NCBI RefSeq assembly: GCF_029714305.1
Contig: NZ_CP121647.1
Span: 5,414,501 to 5,478,500 of the forward strand
Direction of reading: 5' to 3'
Source: Bradyrhizobium sp. CB3481
GTDB taxonomy: Bacteria; Pseudomonadota; Alphaproteobacteria; Rhizobiales; Xanthobacteraceae
DNA length: 64,000 nt
The notes under the pieces are model-generated. The model made no database searches. It worked only from the letters and a program-made list of their open reading frames with translations, and was not told where the DNA came from. Each line of letters begins with the position of its first letter. Position 1 is the stretch's first letter. This document shows, piece by piece, positions 27,700 through 36,512 of the stretch. Position numbers and translations under genes: made by a program.

Positions 27700-28345
27700 A
27701 GAGACGAGAGCGGCATTCAATTTTCTCCGAACGGTCGCAATCGAATGTGGAACGTGCCGTTCAGCAAGGGCGGATCCCCTCGGCCGATGATTTTCGGGAA
27801 TAGTAGCTTCCTTGAAGATTTGGTGGAGGCTGCTTCTGAGGGGGGAATCGTCTCTCGCTCCGCTTCGTTTTGAAGGTGATTTCCTTGGGGGCCTCCAGCT
27901 TTGCGCCGATGTGCACGGTCTGTCACCCACTCCCGTGGTAGATATAGCCGATAGGCGACCGGCAAGCTCGCATGATGGTTCGCTAGCGAAAGCGTCACGG
28001 CAACCTGACAATTGTCTTGCTTGCCGAACTGACTGCAATATTGCCGCGCAACCCCGACCGAATGCCGCCCCTTCTTAGGAAAGCCCGTATCATCGATGAT
28101 CCAAGCTTCGATCTCTCGGTGGCGTTCGATTCCGGCAGCACTAACTCACGGACCTTGGCCGACACTTGCCGGTCCGACCAGTCGCCTTGACCGACGAAAT
28201 GCAACAACGCCTGATGTTGCGCTGCTGTCCGCTCAGGAGCCGTCATCGCCGCCATCGGCTCGACGCTCTTGCGATCGCACGGCATCATCAGCCCGGCACA
28301 GTGGTCGCGAAGCGGTTTGGCTCGCCCCACATGTCCGATCACGCT
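27700..28345 (-). pseudogene. IS701-family transposase, central fragment with frameshifts
   Basis: Encodes PLRDHCAGLMMPCDRKSVEP, AAQHQALLHFVGQGDWSD and KVRELVLPES, then in other frames VTLSLANHHASLPVAYRLYL. These are the DDE-type IS701 core blocks. Several frame changes; both ends are missing. An N-terminal piece of the same family is at 20490. Confidence 0.8.
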
Positions 28346-28439
28346 CGCAAGGCCCTCAATTTATGCCGAAATCCGCGACGCTACGTCCAGCGATTTATCA
28401 GACCCATCTCAGCCCCCGCATGCTGAAAAGTGAGTCTTC

Positions 28440-28870
28440 TCATGATTCCTGTCGACAAAGGCCGCGACACTCTGACTCAGTAAGACTAGCCGTTCCAGAA
28501 CCATCTTGGGTAGATCTTGGAAGTCGTACGCTGCGGAGCATGCAACGTTCAGCGCCACTGCTGACCGGGCAAGCAACGCGTTCTTGCAGGGCCCACCTCA
28601 ATTGGACGGGCTGCTGCTTGCCTCAGGCTGCGCCGAAGATCCCCGTCACTTTCTGCCAGCGGCAGATAGCGCAACAGCTCGACCTTGTCTCGGCGCATTG
28701 CGGAAGTCTTCGGGTCGACCCAATCTCGACGTCGGTATCCTTGGTCGTCGATACCAGTGCTCGCCAATTAACAAGCTGGTGGGCCTAAGGTCGGTGGTGC
28801 AATAAGCGATCACCTGCGAAAGTACGAAGCCGCGCTCCGATCAGAAGACGGTGCGTAGGTAGCCCGACGC
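28440..28870. other. no recognisable gene
   Basis: Open frames here (for example minus 28549-28767, MASTGIDDQGYRRRDW) show no family features. 28767-28825 weakly resembles 18036-18095. Confidence 0.35.
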
Positions 28871-28874
28871 GTGC

Positions 28875-28929
28875 GGTTGGCGACGCTGGATTGTCGGGTT
28901 GGCGACGCGGGACTGTCGGGTTTGCGGCA
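28875..28929. repeat. short tandem repeat, 22-bp unit
   Basis: GGTTGGCGACGCTGGATTGTCG then GGTTGGCGACGCGGGACTGTCG, two differences in 22, followed by a partial third unit GGTTTGCGG. It sits about 65 bp before a sigma-54-like element. Confidence 0.7.
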
Positions 28930-28991
28930 CAGCAGTGAGCAATGCATCTTCTATCTACTTCTAAACGCTCATTTTTCTGTTCAAGCTCATT

Positions 28992-29007
28992 TGGCCTAGT
29001 GCGTGCA
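28992..29007 (+). promoter_or_regulatory. possible sigma-54 promoter
   Basis: TGGCCTAGTGCGTGCA keeps GG-N10-GC spacing with TGGC and TGCA, but has three mismatches (A5, C6, T12). It is 43 bp before ATG 29050. No exact TGT-N10-ACA upstream (only a TGT-N12-ACA at 28915-28932). Confidence 0.35.
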
Positions 29008-29049
29008 AATCCTTACTGGCCCGATAGAACGGGTCACATGGAGACACAA

Positions 29050-29556
29050 ATGACTACTTGGCGCAAGCGCCGGCTTCTCTTGTCCGCAATTGCCACGCTC
29101 TCGCTGGTCGGGGCAGCATTTGCCGATCAGACTAACTCTGCAAGTTCGGTGCCATACACCTTCGCCATTCCAGATCAGGCAGGTAAGTGGGTCAACCCGA
29201 ATCCAGAGGGAGCGATCAGCCGCCTGGATATTGGCCCGCAGCTCGACCACCCCTCTGTTCGCGCATGGATCAACTGTCCTACGAAGGAGTGCGATTTAGG
29301 CATCGCCGAGGCGCAGCCTTCCGATGCTGATGACGGAGGCGATGCTGATGATGGAGGTTGGAAGGTTAAATGGGATCATGTTTACTGTACGACACAGATG
29401 ACGTGGAAGCTCGATGAAGATGGTGAACTGGACGTAACGACGGAGGTTCAGTTCACCGATGGCTCCGCCACGTATAAGCACAAAACGCTCGATCACCTTG
29501 TGCGGGAGAGCGCTCCGACAGTAGACGCACCGTCCAAACCTGACGACGCAAACTAA
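29050..29556 (+). CDS. secreted periplasmic protein of unknown function
   Basis: 168 residues from ATG 29050 (GGAG six bases before; another ATG at 29038). Signal peptide MTTWRKRRLLLSAIATLSLV then GAAFA, cleaved before DQ. The mature part is acidic with a DADDGG-DADDGG duplication near residue 98 and a strand-rich C-terminus (DVTTEVQFTDGSATYKHKTL). Three Cys (NCPTKEC and YCTT). No family recognised. Likely exported via Sec. Confidence 0.65.
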   Translation: MTTWRKRRLLLSAIATLSLVGAAFADQTNSASSVPYTFAIPDQAGKWVNPNPEGAISRLDIGPQLDHPSVRAWINCPTKECDLGIAEAQPSDADDGGDADDGGWKVKWDHVYCTTQMTWKLDEDGELDVTTEVQFTDGSATYKHKTLDHLVRESAPTVDAPSKPDDAN

Positions 29557-29818
29557 GCGTCATCCGACCATCATACCACCGACTGTGGTGCTCGACCGCG
29601 TCCGCGTGGCCGAACGAGCGCCTTGGCAAGGAACTCGGATCCGTGTCTTTCTGGGTTGCACCACAGTTCGCCGCTCAACGGGACTCATATTGAAGCCGAA
29701 TGGAGGAGATCACTTGGACCAGGGTCATTGGGTAGGCGAGTTCGCGATCTGGCCCAGCAACAAAGGGCGGGTTCAAACAGCTAAGCACCACAATCTCGGG
29801 GTGGGGAGGCATAAAACA

Positions 29819-30019
29819 ATGTGCGACTATTGGAAGGTGTTGTTCGCTTCGGCGGCGATCGTGGGTAGCGGCGTGAGCCTCGGTCACGCTGAGGAAGAAC
29901 TGCCTCCACAGAAGACGATTGCGAGCAGTCAGCACGTCAAGGGCCTCGGCTGCAAAGAAGAGTTGAAGACGTCTGAAAAGAAGGCTTCAGAAAAACAAGT
30001 TCTGTCAAGGATCGCATGA
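29819..30019 (+). CDS. small secreted protein
   Basis: 66 residues from ATG 29819 with a GGGGAGG site. Signal peptide MCDYWKVLFASAAIVGSGVS then LGHA. The mature part is a charged 43-residue peptide rich in Lys/Glu (KTSEKKASEKQ) with one Cys. It ends 7 bp before the LysE gene. Function unknown. Confidence 0.55.
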   Translation: MCDYWKVLFASAAIVGSGVSLGHAEEELPPQKTIASSQHVKGLGCKEELKTSEKKASEKQVLSRIA

Positions 30020-30026
30020 GGCCCCC

Positions 30027-30632
30027 ATGTCGCAATCGCTGTTCATCGCGTTCGTGATGTTCGCCACTGTGATGTTCTTCACGCCGGGACCGAACAACAT
30101 CATGCTGCTGTCGTCGGGGCTCACTTACGGCTTCCGTCCGACCATCCCCCACATCATGGGGACCACCGTCGGCTTTGCCTTTATGGTCGGTGCGGGCGGC
30201 TTTGGGCTTGGGACCATCTTCATCGCCTATCCCGTGCTGCAGACCATCCTGAAACATGCAGGCGCGGCCTACATGATCTATCTGGCCTGGGCGATCGCAA
30301 TGTCTGATCCGCCGTCGGCGGAGGAGGACAGAAGCCGCGGCCGCCCGATGACGTTTTGGGGCGCGGCCATGTTCCAATGGGTCAACGCCAAGGGCTGGGT
30401 CATAATGATCGGCACCATCACCGCCTATGCGGCGATCGCGGCCTATCCCTGGAACATCATGATCCAGGTCGGGCTCAGCCTCGTCCTGGGCATCCTCTCC
30501 TGCACCGCCTGGGCGCTGTTCGGCACCTCGCTGCGGCCGGTCCTGACCTCCCCCCGGGCGGTGCGGGCCTTCAACATCGTCATGGCGGTGCTGCTGCTGG
30601 CCTCGCTCTATCCGGTGTTCATGGACGCATGA
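30027..30632 (+). CDS. LysE/RhtB-family amino-acid exporter
   Basis: 201-residue inner-membrane protein with six predicted helices. The family block FFTPGPNNIMLLSSGLTYGF near residue 18 is diagnostic, as are HIMGTTVGFAFMVGAGGFGL and FQWVNAKGWVIMIGTITAYA. It exports amino acids or related compounds; the substrate cannot be told. Intact. Confidence 0.9.
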   Translation: MSQSLFIAFVMFATVMFFTPGPNNIMLLSSGLTYGFRPTIPHIMGTTVGFAFMVGAGGFGLGTIFIAYPVLQTILKHAGAAYMIYLAWAIAMSDPPSAEEDRSRGRPMTFWGAAMFQWVNAKGWVIMIGTITAYAAIAAYPWNIMIQVGLSLVLGILSCTAWALFGTSLRPVLTSPRAVRAFNIVMAVLLLASLYPVFMDA

Positions 30633-30778
30633 TGCCGCACCGGGCCATGCATAAACGGGTTTTCTTTGACGCGAAAAATGCTCTAGACAACGCCGAAAAT
30701 TCGCGGGCGACCGGCGGTCCTATTCCCCCAAATGCCTGATTAACCGGCCGATTTTGGCCATCGATTAAGGAAACGACC

Positions 30779-31773
30779 ATGCGTGTTTATTACGATCGTG
30801 ATGCCGACCTGAACCTGATCAAGGGCAAGGCGGCGGACGGGCGCAGCACCCGGTCGATCGCCAAGGAAGTTGGGGTCCAGCCGCGGATTGTCAGCCTTTG
30901 GCGGCATCGCTATGCCGACCAAGGCCTTGAAGGGCTGCAAGACAAGCCGCGGCCCGGCAAGCAGCCTATCTATACGAAGACGACCGACAAGCGGATTCTG
31001 AAGCTGCTGGATAAGCCGTCCCCGCAAGGATTTGCGCGCTGGACCGGCCCTCTGCTGGCCGAAGCGCTCGGCGAGGTTGACGTCCAATATGTCTGGCGGT
31101 TCCTGCGCAGCCACAAGATTGACCTCGCGGCTCGCAGGTCCTGGTGTGAGAGCAATGACCCGAACTTTACGGCCAAAGCCGTCGATGTCGTTGGCCTTTA
31201 CGTCGCCCCGCCGGCGAAGGCTATTGTGCTCTGCGTGGACGAGAAGCCCTCGATCCAGGCTTTGGAGCGAGCGCAGGGCTATCTGAGTTGCCCAATGGCC
31301 GCGCCTTGACCGGCCAGAGCCACGATTACAAGCGGCATGGCACCACAACATTGTTTGCCGCGCTCGAAGTCGCCACCGGAAAGATCATCGCTACGCATTC
31401 CAAACGCCGTCGCCGTGTCGAGTTTCTCGATTTCATGAACAGCCTCACCGCGGCCTTTCCGGGCCGAAAGCTTCACGTCATCCTCGACAAACTCAACACC
31501 CACAAGAAGAATGAGAACTGGCTCAAGGCCCACCCCAACGTGCAATTCCATTTCACGCCGACAAGTGCGTCCTGGCTCAACCAGATCGAGGTATGGTTCT
31601 CAATCTTGCAGGGGCAATCGCTCAGCGGCACCTCCTTCACAAGTCTCAAGCAGCTCCAGGAACACATCGATGCCTACGTCAACGCCTACAACGACAAAGC
31701 CGAGCCCTTCGTCTGGACCAAGAAAAAGGTCCGTCAACGCCGTTTCAAAGGCCGCCGTATCACTCAGCTCTGA
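30779..31773 (+). pseudogene. IS630-family transposase with a 1-base deletion
   Basis: First frame 30779-31309: MRVYYDRDADLNLIKGKAAD, HTH, and VLCVDEKPSIQALERAQGYL (first Asp). Second frame 31288-31773: LPNGRALTGQSHDYKRHGTT, LHVILDKLNTHKKNENW, TSASWLNQIEVWFSILQG. The join CTGAGTTGCCC lacks one A relative to the expected Lys codon, so the gene is split by a single-base loss near 31286. Otherwise complete. Confidence 0.88.
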
Positions 31774-31788
31774 TTCCGGGTATTAGCG

Positions 31789-31909
31789 CCACTGCTCGAC
31801 CGCTCGCCAGCGCATCTTTCCTCTGGTGAGCGGCAGCGCGTCGCCATCGGCCGGACGCTGTTGTCTCAACCCAGGCTGCTGGTGATGGACGAGCCGCTTG
31901 GCGCGCTTG
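31789..31909 (+). pseudogene. modC: ModC-like ABC ATPase fragment
   Basis: About 40 codons: [15 protein letters not shown] (signature motif) and [14 protein letters not shown] (Walker B), with [10 protein letters not shown] before it. It looks most like the molybdate importer ATPase ModC. The rest is gone, with an IS630 on one side and an IS5-type fragment on the other. Confidence 0.65.
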
Positions 31910-32095
31910 ACCGATGCGCCAGGATCGCCCGCAGCAGCTTCTCCGGCGGGATCGACGGCCGCCCAATCGGCGAATAGAGCGCGGCAAACTCGCGCTCCAG
32001 CACCGACAGTGCCTCGTTCACAATCTCTGGATCGCTCGCAGCGGATGATCACGCCGCACCCGCGCCTCCAGATCAACGTAGCTGAACAGCTCGCC
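31910..32095 (-). pseudogene. IS5-type transposase, N-terminal fragment
   Basis: GELFSYVDLEARVRRDHPLR, then after a frame change [20 protein letters not shown] and [16 protein letters not shown]. It ends against the modC fragment. Same general type as 27320-27552 but a different element. Confidence 0.7.
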
Positions 32096-32503
32096 TGTTC
32101 GATTGTCGCCGCCGCGCACGCACCATCTCCGAATCGCATCGCAGGCCAATTAATCATGCTCGCCGGTCGGCGGCGAGCGCCCTTTTTCAACAGCCTGCTC
32201 TCATGTTTGCTGTCAAGCGACTCGATCAAGCGGAGCCGCTTCCGGCTGAGCGCCCGGACGCTGGACTTCGAAGGTGCCCACGGTAGGAGCCAGGGCCAAA
32301 GACGACGGTTGATCAAGCTCTCATGCGCGGGTTGAATACCGCATGACCGTGGTTTCGTCTTAGGGCTGCCTCGGTCTAGGGGGCGAGCGTCGACAATGCC
32401 GGCTCATAACAGGCCACGAGGATTCCCCACCGCGCCCTGCCTCCTGCCCTGGGCACCGATATGGTCGAGCAGCGCTCTTCGAGCAACGCAGCCCTTCGAG
32501 CCC

Positions 32504-33262
32504 TCAAACCGTCGATAACCAACCATCCGTCGGACCACGGCTCCGTTCTTCTGTTCGACAAATGCCTGGTCGTTCTTGCGGTAGGGTCGGCAACGCGTGA
32601 AGACAATGTTCGCCTGCTCGCAATACGCTTTCAGCGTTTTGCTCGCGCATCAGCAACGGCGCACACTCCGTCCAGCCGGTCGCAATATCGGTGAGCACCA
32701 GCGTCTGGATAAAGCTGCCGCGCGCCGAGGGCCCGCTGTGGGCGACCAAATCGGCGTCGACAAAGCCCGGCGCCGGATCCTTCCAATCGGCGGACGTCCG
32801 TACCGGGATGCTCCGTCGCAATGCGCTCGCCACCGGCCGCCGGCGTTGGCGCCCACCCTCCTGTCGGATCTTGCCCAGCGCCCGGTCGATCGTCGACGCG
32901 CTCATCACCAGCAGCTTCGCGCGGATTTCTGGCGCCAGGCTCATGTGGCCGTTCCGTTCCATCGACTCGATCAGGAGCGGCAGCAGCGCTTTCAGTCTCT
33001 TGCCGCAAATCCGGTCCGATGCCTCCCAAAGAACAACCAGCGCATTTCGTTCAGCTTCCTCGTAAATCCGGCGACGCGTGCGCCGAACCGAGGATTGCCC
33101 GATATCGCCTCGGAGCAGGCGCATCGCATGCTTTCGATGGAAGCCGGTCACAACCACACACTCGTCGAGAATTCGCGCCTTCTCCGCGCGGCTCGCCTCT
33201 CTGTAGCGCTGCTCCACAGCGGCCGTCAGCTCTCTTCGAGTCGCCATGCTCAGTTGCCTCAT
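32504..33262 (-). pseudogene. integrase-core (DDE) transposase, copy 2, 3' truncated
   Basis: Same protein as the N-terminal half at 17189-17947, starting MRQLSMATRRELTAAVEQRY and ending in the same out-of-frame tail GPTDGWLSTV. It carries the same internal deletion. Beyond 32504 the similarity ends within about 20 bp, so the C-terminal half present in copy 1 is absent. Confidence 0.88.
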
Positions 33263-33341
33263 TGTCGCCCCCGCAGTCCCATCCCACTGGGGAGCAAATT
33301 ACGTGAGGCAATGGCCCAACATTCAGGAACATTTCAGCCGG
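32504..33341. repeat. 838-bp repeat, copy 2
   Basis: Partner of 17189-18026 in the same orientation. One difference was noted by eye (32911 region, AGCAGC versus AGGAGC). It borders the ubiquitin-like locus on its left. Confidence 0.9.
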
Positions 33342-33521
33342 CGCAATGCGAGTTCCATCCTGTTTGCCGCGCGGCAATCGCGTCGGCATGTAGAATGGAG
33401 GGCGGCAATGAGGGACCTCGCGACATATACGCTCCTCCGATTGTGCATCTGCATTGATCGCATCCTGGGTTCAATCTAGATCGTCTTGCGACCGCGCGAG
33501 ATCTATATCACGAGGCGCTTG

Positions 33522-34892
33522 CTAGCCTTCTGTACATGGCAAATCCACCGCATCACCTCGAGCGAATCGCATTCCACCTTTCGAGCATTCTGGACAATCA
33601 GCGTCCTTACGCGGTTCGACCAAGTGCAGCTTCCCGCTCAGGGCATTGATGTGCTGGTAGTGCAAGGGACGATCAGCGCGCAGACTCAGATAATCCATTA
33701 GAAAATCATTCACGGCGTGCCCCGCGGAGAGCGCATTAAGACTGATAACGCTGGGGTTCGGCTCCTCAACGCCATAAGCCTGCGCCTTTCGTTCCGCATC
33801 TGTCTTGGCCTCTTTGGCCAAGAGATTAGGATCAATCAGCTGATTGCACCAAAGGCAACCCGCACCTGGACGAATCGGGCGAATGGCACTGAACGCATCG
33901 ATCACCCGCCCCTGCTCATCAGCGCGGATTTTCGAGCCCAGCTGAACAGCTGGAATAAGATACTGATGAACCAGCGCGTTCACTACTAAGCGTGCCCGCA
34001 TTGAGTCCGCCGCAAGGAAGATATAATCGCAACCTTTCAGGCGATCTGCCACTGAAGCTTTGGTCACATCCGCATTGAAGTGCTCGATGTGAGCGGATGG
34101 ATTGGCCTGCTGGATAAGGCGCCGCGCCAACTGAACCTTGGGCGTCCGATTTGCAGCATCGGAATGCGATGCTCCGATAAGTCGTGCAAGGTTGGACGCT
34201 TCAACCGCATCGTCATCAACAAGCGTGAAGTGACCGACGCCCAAGCGCGCCAGGTATTCCACTACAAGGCTACCGATCCCGCCTAGGCCGATCACCGCAA
34301 CATGAGCGCGCGATAAGGTCTGCTGGCCCACTCGACCGAACATACGAATCTGGCGATCGTATTGATCGTCCATCGAGCTCAAATTTCTCGATAGATGCGG
34401 TGCGAGACGATCAATCTTCATACCAACTACGCTCGCCTGATCGAGTTCGCAACGGCTGCCGTCTGGCATCCAGAGATCTGCCTGCATGGCCCGCCGCCCC
34501 AATACCAGAGCACCAACCGGCTTGCCTTTGGCGATTTGCAAGAGAGCTGGATAGCCGCGCTCATGAGATCGGACATCGATATCGCTGAAGCCGACCTGCC
34601 GATCGCTGCCGTGATTATGAACGGCCAAATAGACTAACCGCTCGTCGCGGGCGCGCGTAATCAGCCGATGAATGAATTGCGGCGTTAGGGCGCGGTGACC
34701 GATTGCGCCCGCTACATAGTCGACCCCGTCCTTAGCCAGATGCACTTCCCGAACAGTGAGGAGTGGAATCGTATCAAGTTCGGACAGACCAGCGAGTAGG
34801 ATGGCTCCGTGCTCATCACCATCCTCCTGGTAGAGATGATGCCAAAGTAACTCGTAATCCGGACGGGTGATGTGGAGCCTGCACTTGGACAT
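33522..34892 (-). CDS. JAB deubiquitinase-E1 (ThiF-type) fusion protein
   Basis: 456 residues. The N-terminal JAB/MPN domain (1-150) has the metalloprotease set Glu27, His92-x-His94, Ser103 and Asp106. The C-terminal E1/ThiF domain (175-440) has the nucleotide loop G202-L-G-G-I-G207, an acidic strand LVDDDAVEASN and Arg/Lys of NLARL and KVQLAR. Cys346-x2-Cys349 and Cys433-x2-Cys436 suit a zinc knot. Such a protein would adenylate a ubiquitin-like tail and also trim conjugates. ATG 34892 overlaps the E2 stop (TGATG); an upstream ATG at 34940 lies inside the E2 gene. Confidence 0.88.
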   Translation of the reverse strand: MSKCRLHITRPDYELLWHHLYQEDGDEHGAILLAGLSELDTIPLLTVREVHLAKDGVDYVAGAIGHRALTPQFIHRLITRARDERLVYLAVHNHGSDRQVGFSDIDVRSHERGYPALLQIAKGKPVGALVLGRRAMQADLWMPDGSRCELDQASVVGMKIDRLAPHLSRNLSSMDDQYDRQIRMFGRVGQQTLSRAHVAVIGLGGIGSLVVEYLARLGVGHFTLVDDDAVEASNLARLIGASHSDAANRTPKVQLARRLIQQANPSAHIEHFNADVTKASVADRLKGCDYIFLAADSMRARLVVNALVHQYLIPAVQLGSKIRADEQGRVIDAFSAIRPIRPGAGCLWCNQLIDPNLLAKEAKTDAERKAQAYGVEEPNPSVISLNALSAGHAVNDFLMDYLSLRADRPLHYQHINALSGKLHLVEPRKDADCPECSKGGMRFARGDAVDLPCTEG

Positions 34893-35278
34893 CACGACGT
34901 TCTCTCTAAGAAATCCAGAACCTTGAGAACCTTGGCACAAACTTTTTGCTTGCCGTTCTGGGCCGTGCTGTTGCGGCGGGAGATCTGCAGCGCCGGCCTT
35001 CCTTCGAACGCATGTCCTGCAGTGACCGGCGGCGCAAAGCCCTGACCGTCAGCGCGCCGAACCTCCCCACCGATAAACATGGGATAGATGTCGGCATAAG
35101 GATATTGCGCCGGGATGTGAAAGCCGACCCACGTCTTGTTAGGGACAAACCGGTCGCTAAGCACGACCGGGTCGACCGTTAGATAGACGCCGCCCTGCCC
35201 ATCATCCCGCGTGTTGAGGGAGGCAGAGGGAAACTGCTTCTTCAGATCTTCGATGGCGGCAGAAACTTCCACTTTCAT
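34892..35278 (-). CDS. E2-like (UBC-fold) protein
   Basis: 128 residues. The strand-rich core VYLTVDPVVLSDRFVPNKTW, VGFHIPAQYPYADIYPMFIG, and a C-terminal QISRRN...KVLKVLDFLE helix fit prokaryotic E2-like families found beside multi-ubiquitin and JAB-E1 genes. The only cysteine is Cys114 in the last helix (KVCAKVLKV), not where the E2 nucleophile normally lies, so thioester activity is doubtful. 12 bp after the ubiquitin-like gene and overlapping JAB-E1 by one base. Confidence 0.7.
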   Translation of the reverse strand: MKVEVSAAIEDLKKQFPSASLNTRDDGQGGVYLTVDPVVLSDRFVPNKTWVGFHIPAQYPYADIYPMFIGGEVRRADGQGFAPPVTAGHAFEGRPALQISRRNSTAQNGKQKVCAKVLKVLDFLERTS

Positions 35279-35290
35279 GGCAATTTCTGC

Positions 35291-35791
35291 CTAGGAGTTA
35301 TCGTCCGGCGCGATCGCCGTGAACCGAAGATGTTCGCGCAGACGGACGACGTCATGATCGCCGACGATACGGCTGGTACCGTTAGGCAGTTCCTCCTGCA
35401 GCACAAAATTGGGCTGGATCGCCACACCTTGAGCAATGGCGGCGGCCTTGATCTCTGTGCCGCTGGCGGAGTGGCCTATGAGGTTCACCGACTGTTCGTT
35501 GACGGTGATTATGACTACGTGTTCAGGCTTTCGCGCCACGAACACCATTTGATCTTGGAGTTCTACCGGCTCATGGTCTTCGACGCGGCGATGGGTACCA
35601 TCGTGGAGCACCTGGTCCAGCAAATAGTCATTGCCGATCTGAACGTCCTGCTCGATCGCAGCGATCTTGATTTGCTCGCCCATTTCACGCGGGCCCAGCA
35701 GCTTTACCGGGCGCTCGTTCACTTTCACCGTCACCAAGTGGTTGCGTCCGAGGCCTTCCGTCTCAAGGATATCCGCGCGTTCGGTAGCCAT
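35291..35791 (-). CDS. two-domain ubiquitin-like (multiubiquitin) protein
   Basis: 166 residues with two tandem beta-grasp repeats. Repeat 1 (about 18-90): LVTVKVNERPVKLLGPREMG, QIKIAAIEQDVQIGNDYLLD. Repeat 2 (91-160): VVIITVNEQSVNLIGHSASG, EIKAAAIAQGVAIQPNFVLQ. Both share the order strand-strand-helix-LxD/Q-strand of the multiubiquitin family. The C-terminus is APDDNS with no Gly-Gly, so conjugation as in ubiquitin is not obvious. First gene of its operon, with AAGGAGAA before ATG 35791. Confidence 0.82.
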   Translation of the reverse strand: MATERADILETEGLGRNHLVTVKVNERPVKLLGPREMGEQIKIAAIEQDVQIGNDYLLDQVLHDGTHRRVEDHEPVELQDQMVFVARKPEHVVIITVNEQSVNLIGHSASGTEIKAAAIAQGVAIQPNFVLQEELPNGTSRIVGDHDVVRLREHLRFTAIAPDDNS

Positions 35792-35821
35792 ACGTTTTCT
35801 CCTTGCAATTTCGAAGTCGAA

Positions 35822-35878
35822 TTGCTATTAAGCAATAAATAGCAACACCGAAAGAGAAAGTCAATTGCTAAATGGCAA
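35822..35878. promoter_or_regulatory. paired palindromic operators between the ubiquitin-like gene and the XRE gene
   Basis: TTGC-TATTAA-GCAA at 35822-35835 and TTGC-TAAATG-GCAA at 35865-35878, 43 bp centre to centre (four helical turns). The first is nested in a longer palindrome TTGCTATT-N8-AATAGCAA (35822-35845). The second covers the XRE start codon. Likely sites for the XRE protein. Confidence 0.65.
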
Positions 35879-36258
35879 TTTCCGAAACTGCAAGAAACGC
35901 CAATAACACCAAGGGCTTTAACGGAGATGCCTTCTATCGAGCGCTGGAGACGACCGTTCAAGCCCGCGATGTCAACTGGAAAGAGGTATCAGAAGCAACC
36001 GGCGTTAGCGCTTCGACCCTGACACGCATGGCGCAGGGACGGCGTCCGGACGCGGCTAGTTTGGCCGCGCTTTCTGCCTGGGCGGGGCTTAATCCGTCGG
36101 ATTTTGTCGACGCGCCCTATCGCGCTAGCCCACCAGAGCCATTGGTGCAAATTTCTAGCCTTTTGCGGGCTGATCCGGCCTTGGACGCTGAGGCCGCGGA
36201 AGCAGTGGAAGCAATCGTACGCGCGGCTTACGAGCGCCTGAAGAGGCCCCTCAAGTAA
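35872..36258 (+). CDS. XRE-family HTH regulator
   Basis: 128 residues. The helix-turn-helix is at about 35-80: VNWKEVSEATGVSASTLTRM then AQGRRPDAASLAALSAWAGL. The C-terminal helix (ALDAEAAEAVEAIVRAAYER) is probably for dimerisation. Divergent from the ubiquitin-like operon and convergent with the 63-aa gene. Its ATG lies inside a TTGC-N6-GCAA palindrome, so autoregulation and control of the operon are likely. Confidence 0.8.
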   Translation: MAISETARNANNTKGFNGDAFYRALETTVQARDVNWKEVSEATGVSASTLTRMAQGRRPDAASLAALSAWAGLNPSDFVDAPYRASPPEPLVQISSLLRADPALDAEAAEAVEAIVRAAYERLKRPLK

Positions 36259-36271
36259 GCCCGCTAACCCC

Positions 36272-36463
36272 TCAGCATTTTAGCTGCCACTGACGGCTTT
36301 CTGCTGCTTGCAAACGCCTCTCCTCCACGACCTTGACGATGTCGGGGATTACGTGCTCGTCCATCTCTTTGAGGAACTCCTGCACCAACTTGGCATCGAC
36401 AGGCGCAAGCCCCTGAAGTACTTCAGGTTTTTCATTTGTTTTGTCGTGTGCATCGTCAGCCAT
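36272..36463 (-). CDS. small acidic protein of the ubiquitin-like locus
   Basis: 63 residues, starting MADDAHDKTNEKPEVLQ with a helical middle (DAKLVQEFLKEMDEHVIPDI, VKVVEERRLQAAE) and a single C-terminal Cys as the last residue (QLKC). Downstream of the peptidase gene by 49 bp on the same strand. No family recognised. Its C-terminal cysteine is worth noting, though it may be chance. Confidence 0.6.
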   Translation of the reverse strand: MADDAHDKTNEKPEVLQGLAPVDAKLVQEFLKEMDEHVIPDIVKVVEERRLQAAESRQWQLKC

Positions 36464-36512
36464 CGGTGATCTCCCTCAAGTCGAGAATGGGCTTCGCCGC
36501 CCATCGATAACG

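Noticed and set aside
28915..28932. TGT...ACA upstream of the secreted-protein gene as a NifA site
   Set aside because: Spacing is 12 bases rather than 10, so it does not fit the NifA consensus.
29139..29154. Perfect sigma-54-like match on the minus strand (TGGCACCGAACTTGCA)
   Set aside because: It lies inside the coding region of the secreted-protein gene, points away from any gene and has no TGT-N10-ACA nearby; probably chance.
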